Assembly (NCBI GenBank): GCA_900321645.1 | Contig: ONWZ01000052.1 | Span: 1 to 10,794 of the forward strand | Source: an uncultured Eubacteriales bacterium | Lineage (GTDB): Bacteria; Bacillota_I; Bacilli_A; RF39; UBA660 | Direction of reading: 5' to 3' | Length of the DNA stretch: 10,794 nt | Part shown: piece by piece, positions 6,625 to 10,794 of the stretch | Layout: every line of letters begins with the position of its first letter | How positions within the stretch are numbered: the first letter of the stretch is position 1 | Notes under the pieces: generated by a model | Told to the model about the DNA's origin: nothing | The model's database searches: none | The model's input: only the letters and a program-made list of their open reading frames with translations | Program-made: the position numbers and the translations under genes

Positions 6625-6954
6625 GTGAATGGAAGTTTAGTACCGGCTAATACAAAAAGAGCTACGTTGATACTTGGAATGTTTAAACTATTCCCTGATG
6701 TTGTTATTGGGGCTGTTGGAACAGTTATAACAGGTATACTGTTATTTACGTTGTCAAATATCAAAGCGTCAACAACATGGTTGATAATTAGTTTAATACC
6801 GATGTTAGTTTGTATCTTTTTGATATGGCCAATACCTAATTATCACAACTTTATGGGAGCCATTCAAAGTATTATTGGTTTCTATAATGGAAGAAGAAAA
6901 TATATATGGAGAGGTTGGTGCGTAAAATATGAGCTCGAAAAAGACAAGCAGTAA
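6625..6954 (+). CDS. VirB3/PrgI/TcpE-like small T4SS membrane protein
   Basis: This encodes 109 residues starting from GTG. It begins LVPANTKRATLILGMF, then has two membrane helices (about 25-43 and 52-70), and then a short amphipathic part with YHNFMGAIQSIIGFYNGRRK and YIWRGW near 93-98. A small two-helix protein with this Y-H-N...RRKYxWrG tail directly before a VirB4-type ATPase is the layout of the PrgI/VirB3 and TcpE families, which anchor VirB4 at the membrane. Family choice among these is uncertain, but the T4SS role is well supported by the context. It overlaps the next gene by 26 bases, so translation of the two is probably coupled. Confidence 0.75.
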   Translation: MNGSLVPANTKRATLILGMFKLFPDVVIGAVGTVITGILLFTLSNIKASTTWLIISLIPMLVCIFLIWPIPNYHNFMGAIQSIIGFYNGRRKYIWRGWCVKYELEKDKQ

Positions 6955-7480
6955 ATATACTGAAGACTGGTTACCAGTAAAAAATATTACTAATGGAATG
7001 ATTGAACTAGACAATAAATATAAAGTAACTGGTGTTAAGATTAGACCACGTAATATATTTATTCTAGATACTATTTCTAGAGCTAATATTATTTCACAAT
7101 TACGAGTATTTTATGATTCAATTGATTTTGAATTTTGGTTGATATCAGCTGATAGACCAGTTGATATTTCTAACTATTTAGCAACCCTTCAGATTCAATA
7201 TAATAATCAAGGAGATCCACGTATCAAGAAAATTATTAGTCAAGATATTGAAAAGGCTAATATGTTTATGCGCAATAATGTAACTGATACGGAATTTTAT
7301 ATTTTATTTAAAGAAAAAAATCCAGATATGATTCAAAAGAAGTTACGTACTTTAATGATGGGATTATCTAATTCAGGATTGGATTCAGTGCAAACATCTA
7401 ATTCAGACTTACGAGTATTATTAGATGGATTCTTAAATGGGGGAATGACAACAGAAAATAAGGCGGTGTTGCCAGAATGA
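6929..7480 (+). CDS. VirB4 N-terminal-like protein (separate small subunit)
   Basis: This encodes 183 residues, with no membrane segment, signal peptide or Walker motif. The start of the protein (EDWLPVKNITNGMIELDNKYKV...) resembles the first domain of VirB4/TraC/TrsE-type proteins of Gram-positive conjugative elements, which open with a 'DWxPIKDIxxG' strand and continue into a ferredoxin-like fold; the following 'FILDTISRANIISQLRVFYDS' and 'EFWLISADRPVDI' pieces fit this. Here it stands alone and its stop overlaps the ATPase start in ATGA (7477-7480). It probably binds the ATPase at the inner membrane. GGAGAGG (6908-6914) is 14 bases from the ATG, longer than usual; coupling to the overlapping upstream gene may compensate. 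The family call is moderate, from pattern memory only. Confidence 0.7.
   Translation: MSSKKTSSKYTEDWLPVKNITNGMIELDNKYKVTGVKIRPRNIFILDTISRANIISQLRVFYDSIDFEFWLISADRPVDISNYLATLQIQYNNQGDPRIKKIISQDIEKANMFMRNNVTDTEFYILFKEKNPDMIQKKLRTLMMGLSNSGLDSVQTSNSDLRVLLDGFLNGGMTTENKAVLPE
7461..7468 (+). promoter_or_regulatory. ribosome binding site of the VirB4 gene
   Basis: AGGCGGTG lies inside the 3' end of the upstream gene, eight bases before the ATG at 7477. It differs from the ideal AGGAGGTG at one base. The identical core occurs before the hydrolase gene at 9284. Confidence 0.65.
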
Positions 7481-9264
7481 ATTTCAAATCACAAATAGCC
7501 CCTAAGGGTTTAGCATTTAATAAATCAGATTTTATGATTAGTGGTAAATATGCTACTATCTTAACTGCAATATCTTATCCAAGATTAATTGGTGATGGAT
7601 ACTTATCAGAATTAACGAGTATTCCTGGTGTTAAGGTAGTTGTAAAACATATTCCAGTATCATCAGAAATTTTACGTAAAATGTTAAATAATGAATTAGC
7701 CGAATTAAGGCAAAGGTATCAAACAGAAAAAGACAATACGATAATGGAACGTATTAGACAAGATATCGATTCTTTGGAAGCCTTTATTCAACAATATACA
7801 GCTTCACAATCAAGAAGTTTTGACTTCCAATTACATATTATGTTAACGGCCGATACCCAAGAAGAATTGGATAATAAGCGTACCAGTGTAAAAACCTATT
7901 TAGATGGTATGGAACTTACCGCAGTTCCTTTGATGTTTGAACAGGAAAGAGTTCTAAAATCAATGTTACCAATCTTTGATAAACAAATAGTGGAAGATCG
8001 TGTTGGTAATATTATGCCATCACCAACTCTTGCTGCAATGTATCCGTTTATCTTTGATAGTTTAAAAGATGATGGATTATCAACGCTATTAGGTGTTGAA
8101 TTTTCTGGCGGTGTTGTTTTATTTAATCAATTCTTATATCAAATGAAGAAAGAAAATAATCGTAACAATGCTAATATGATTATTCTTGGTGCATCAGGTA
8201 GTGGTAAATCAACAGCTGCTAAATTGATGTTACGTAGTCATGCTAGAAATGGTTATCAAATAGTTTGCGTTGACCCTGAAGGTGAACTTACTGAAATGAC
8301 CAAAGCTTATGGCGGTGAAGTAGTTGACTTAGGCAAGGGTGGTCAATATGGTATGATTAATCCACTAGAAATTGTCTTGGATAGTGACGAAGATCAAATT
8401 CAAAGCCAGGGTTTAGGATATACTGTATTAACAACGACATTACAAACTTTAAAAGCATTTATGAAATACTATTCGCCAAATATCGAGGAAGATGTTTTGA
8501 CATTGTTTGGCGAAATGGCATTGGAAACCTATGCTAGATTTGGTATTTCATATAATACTAATTTCTCACATTACACATCAAAAGATTTCCCAGTTATGCA
8601 AGATGTATATATTACGGTAACAAGTAAGCTTACGTCAATGACTGAGAAGACACATGAAAGAGATGTATTAGAGAGACTAGAATTAAAATTAAGACCATTA
8701 GTTAAAGAATTACAATACTATTTTAATGGTCATACGACAATTGATGTTAAGAATGACTATTTAGTATTTAATATTAAAGAAGTAATGAATTCTGATGCTA
8801 ACATTAGAAATGCTTTACTATTTAATGTCTTAAAATATGCTTGGAGTTTATGTTTAAATCCAAGTAAGAATACCGTTTTATCAGTTGATGAAGCGCACGT
8901 ATTATTAGGTTCAGGTAATGAACTTGGAGCAGAATTCTTAGCACAAGTTCAAAGAAGAGCTAGAAAGTATAATACGGGGACAATTATCATTACTCAACAA
9001 CCATCTGATTTCGTTGCTAGTAATATGATTATGCATGGCAAAGCAATCTTTGATAATGCTTCATATTATTTAGTTATGGGACTAAGAAAACAGGCCGTGG
9101 ACGATTTGGCAATGTTGGTTGATTTAAATGATAATGAAAAAGAAAATATAAAAAGATATAATCAAGGAGAAGCATTATTTGTTTGCGGAAATAGACGTAT
9201 GCAAATTGATGTAACTCTAACCGAAGAAGAACTAGAATCATTTGGTTCTGGCGGAGGACTATAA
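7477..9264 (+). CDS. virB4: VirB4-family T4SS ATPase
   Basis: This encodes 595 residues. VirB4 ATPases sit at the inner face of the membrane and power substrate transfer and pilus assembly. Residues 20-170 correspond to the mixed alpha/beta N-terminal CagE/TrbE/VirB4 region (SFDFQLHIMLTADTQEEL). The RecA-like motor follows: Walker A GASGSGKST at 238-246, VDPEGE near 265-270, Walker B TVLSVDEAHVLL with D471 and E472, the RRARKYNTG segment at 493-501, and ITQQPSDF with Q507 and Q508. A helical insertion at about 310-410 is usual in this family. The protein is complete, with all catalytic motifs present, and ends in a short Gly-rich tail. Its start overlaps the preceding gene by four bases, which implies translational coupling and a near 1:1 ratio of the two products. 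It lies 33 bases before the wall hydrolase gene. Confidence 0.95.
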   Translation: MNFKSQIAPKGLAFNKSDFMISGKYATILTAISYPRLIGDGYLSELTSIPGVKVVVKHIPVSSEILRKMLNNELAELRQRYQTEKDNTIMERIRQDIDSLEAFIQQYTASQSRSFDFQLHIMLTADTQEELDNKRTSVKTYLDGMELTAVPLMFEQERVLKSMLPIFDKQIVEDRVGNIMPSPTLAAMYPFIFDSLKDDGLSTLLGVEFSGGVVLFNQFLYQMKKENNRNNANMIILGASGSGKSTAAKLMLRSHARNGYQIVCVDPEGELTEMTKAYGGEVVDLGKGGQYGMINPLEIVLDSDEDQIQSQGLGYTVLTTTLQTLKAFMKYYSPNIEEDVLTLFGEMALETYARFGISYNTNFSHYTSKDFPVMQDVYITVTSKLTSMTEKTHERDVLERLELKLRPLVKELQYYFNGHTTIDVKNDYLVFNIKEVMNSDANIRNALLFNVLKYAWSLCLNPSKNTVLSVDEAHVLLGSGNELGAEFLAQVQRRARKYNTGTIIITQQPSDFVASNMIMHGKAIFDNASYYLVMGLRKQAVDDLAMLVDLNDNEKENIKRYNQGEALFVCGNRRMQIDVTLTEEELESFGSGGGL

Positions 9265-9283
9265 TTTATATATAAAGTAAGTT

Positions 9284-9292
9284 AGGCGGTGA
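9284..9292 (+). promoter_or_regulatory. ribosome binding site deciding the hydrolase start
   Basis: AGGCGGTGA ends five bases before the ATG at 9298. It matches the extended anti-Shine-Dalgarno partner AGGAGGTGA at eight of nine positions and fixes the start of a reading frame that has no stop before the window ends. Confidence 0.7.
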
Positions 9293-9297
9293 AGCAT

Positions 9298-10794
9298 ATG
9301 GACTATAACAACGAAGAAGAACAAACTGAAATCATGTATGAAGAACCTGTTAAGACAGAAAAAGAACGTAGTGATGAAAATAATGCCAGGAATGTTAGAA
9401 ATGCAGCAGAAGTTGCAATTGCTTCAAAAAATCCATATGCGATGGCAGCCGGTGGAGCAGTTAAAGCAGCCGATAAAGTAACTGGTGGCAAAGCCAGCGA
9501 AAGAATTGGCAAAGAAATGACTAAAGCAAATAAGCGTGCTCCAATGGGGCGAAAAATGCAAAGAGCCTCAAATAAATTAGCAGAAAGTGGAGCAAGCGAT
9601 GCCATTGGCACCGCTGCTTCTATGAAAAGCGGCAAAACTAGTAGTGGCAGTAAGGCTGCCAATGCAGTTAGTGCTGGAGCTTCAACCAAACAAACTAATA
9701 CTACTACAACTGTTAGTAGTGGTAGTAACAGTTTCTTTGGTAATGGTGAGAAACTTAATATTATAAAATTAAAAAGAAAAATAGTTCTATTATTACCTAT
9801 TTTGGGCATAATTTTTATTTTATTAATGATAGCGGCAATTGTGGCGGTCGTGTCTGATAATGGTAATAGTGGTGGTCTTGCCACTGCTGGCTATTATGAC
9901 ATTGGCTGTGATGAAGTAACGGTTATTTTTGTTGACAAAGATTATAATGCCACGGGAACTGAAACATATCCGCTTGAAGAATATGTTGCTGGCGTTGTTG
10001 TTGGAGAAGTTGCATATCTTGGTTCACATGAACTAGATAAAGTATTCGCCATTGCTGCAAGAACATTCTTTGCAGCTCATCATACTGATTGCACAATCGA
10101 ATCAAGCGACCGTTATCAAGTATTTAAAACTGAAAAAAGCAATTCAGCAACCGAAGCGGCCGAAGAGACTAAAGGACAAGTATTACTTATAAATAATACG
10201 CTATATAGTCGTATTCAATATGATGCTTTCGCCTGTATTGCCGAAGATGAGAACTATTATACAATTTCACAAGCCAATCAACAGGTCCCAAAAAGTTGGA
10301 TTGATAGTAAGATTTCACGTACTTCCAAACCGGAATGGTTTATATGTGATGGCAAAGAAAATCTTCAAAATCACCATGGAAATGGCATCAGTCAGTTTGG
10401 TGCATTATATTTAGCAACGGAAGAAAAATATGATTATAAGCAAATATTACAATATTATTTGGGCGATGAGATAACCATTAGTACATCTGGTTTTATGTCA
10501 TCTATTCCAGGATTAGAAATAAAAGATACAACAAGTGCTAAAACGTTAAATGTTAGTTTGAAAGAATATTTACCAACAAAAGGAACATCTGTCGATGAAT
10601 TAAATTCTTTTATAAAAACTAATGTTACTCAAAATGGTGTTGGTACGAGAGCTGGTGTGGTAACAGCGGCTGTTTCACTTATAAATTACTTATACGCTGT
10701 CGATGCCAAAATCCCATATTATTGGGGTGGCCAATATCAATACGTTGGTGCTAATCCATCATTTGGTGGTTATACTAGTTCCTCAGTTTCTCCC
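9298..10794 (+). CDS. membrane-anchored SpoIID-type / NlpC-P60 cell-wall hydrolase (3' end missing)
   Basis: 499 codons are visible and the frame runs off the window. Residues 1-160 are a charged, Ala/Gly/Ser/Thr-rich cytoplasmic part; 162-186 form one membrane helix, placing the rest outside. Residues about 202-400 match SpoIID/LytB: PLEEYVAGVVVGEVAY (E237 aligns with the catalytic Glu), then KVFAIAARTFFAAH, a TKGQVLLINN segment, and HHGNGISQFGALYLA at 359-373, matching GHGVGMSQYGA. SpoIID enzymes are lytic transglycosylases acting on denuded glycan in sporulation. Residues about 455 onward (AAVSLINYLYAVDAKIPYYWGGQYQYVG) look like the start of an NlpC/P60 peptidase; its catalytic Cys would be beyond the edge. 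In T4SS loci a VirB1/CwlT-like hydrolase opens the wall, and this protein probably fills that slot. Four external cysteines (C204, C265, C313, C350) could form disulfides. Confidence 0.88.
   Translation, partial: MDYNNEEEQTEIMYEEPVKTEKERSDENNARNVRNAAEVAIASKNPYAMAAGGAVKAADKVTGGKASERIGKEMTKANKRAPMGRKMQRASNKLAESGASDAIGTAASMKSGKTSSGSKAANAVSAGASTKQTNTTTTVSSGSNSFFGNGEKLNIIKLKRKIVLLLPILGIIFILLMIAAIVAVVSDNGNSGGLATAGYYDIGCDEVTVIFVDKDYNATGTETYPLEEYVAGVVVGEVAYLGSHELDKVFAIAARTFFAAHHTDCTIESSDRYQVFKTEKSNSATEAAEETKGQVLLINNTLYSRIQYDAFACIAEDENYYTISQANQQVPKSWIDSKISRTSKPEWFICDGKENLQNHHGNGISQFGALYLATEEKYDYKQILQYYLGDEITISTSGFMSSIPGLEIKDTTSAKTLNVSLKEYLPTKGTSVDELNSFIKTNVTQNGVGTRAGVVTAAVSLINYLYAVDAKIPYYWGGQYQYVGANPSFGGYTSSSVSP

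Noticed and set aside
6240..6650. Plus-strand overlapping frame of 136 codons in another frame of the VirB6-like gene
   Set aside because: It starts inside the VirB6-like tail with no ribosome site, has atypical Met/Leu/Lys composition and runs into the VirB3-like gene start. The annotated frames explain the region.
6929..9264. VirB4 broken by a frameshift or sequencing error
   Set aside because: The junction has an ATGA overlap and its own AGGCGGTG ribosome site, and both products look intact. It is kept as a finding about a natural split instead.
818..9264. Alternative genetic code with TGA as Trp (as in many Mollicutes)
   Set aside because: Tryptophan positions in conserved motifs use TGG, and TGA ends dfx and the 183-residue gene exactly where the families end or the next gene starts.
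9303..9884. Long open frame of 193 codons on the minus strand
   Set aside because: It is the mirror of the Ala/Gly/Ser-rich start of the hydrolase gene; its composition is Leu/Ala/Pro-rich low complexity with no ribosome site or motif. The plus-strand frame continues into clear SpoIID motifs.

Overview
The window is strongly AT-rich, gene-dense and uses the standard bacterial code (Trp is TGG, and TGA is a true stop in at least two genes). Gram-positive-like Shine-Dalgarno sites, sigma-A-like promoters, an Obg very like those of Bacillota, a desulfoferrodoxin and a Gram-positive-style type IV secretion (T4SS) gene set point to an anaerobic, low-GC member of the Bacillota or a related uncultured gut lineage of Bacilli/Clostridia type. 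I cannot name a species.

Left part (1-1868), unrelated small genes: the 3' end of a gene ending in a peptidoglycan-binding domain; a two-gene unit with an unrecognised or DUF7666-like 160-residue protein and a desulfoferrodoxin/superoxide reductase; and, on the minus strand, a five-helix membrane protein resembling DUF6512. Each unit ends in a recognisable hairpin terminator.

Middle (1869-3285): obg, the conserved ribosome-assembly GTPase, with all G motifs and the C-terminal OCT domain. It is divergent from the DUF6512-like gene and has an extended -10 promoter. No good terminator follows it.

Right part (3286-10794, running off the end): a co-directional block encoding most of the membrane core of a T4SS. 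In order: a 105-residue VirB2/TrbC-like two-helix protein with its own near-consensus promoter and terminator; a secreted or anchored protein whose C-terminus repeats that two-helix module; a VirB6/TrbL-like polytopic channel protein with a long cytoplasmic tail; a VirB3/PrgI/TcpE-like small membrane protein; a 183-residue protein that looks like the N-terminal part of a VirB4-family protein; the VirB4 ATPase; and an anchored cell-wall hydrolase combining a SpoIID-type domain with the start of an apparent NlpC/P60 domain. From the second gene on, genes are separated by a few bases or overlap, consistent with one operon. The expected joint function is a channel energised by VirB4, with the hydrolase opening the peptidoglycan. 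No relaxase, VirD4 coupling protein, integrase or attachment site is visible, so conjugation versus protein export cannot be decided here.

No stretch over 300 bases lacks a gene, and I see no rRNA, tRNA, CRISPR array or insertion sequence.
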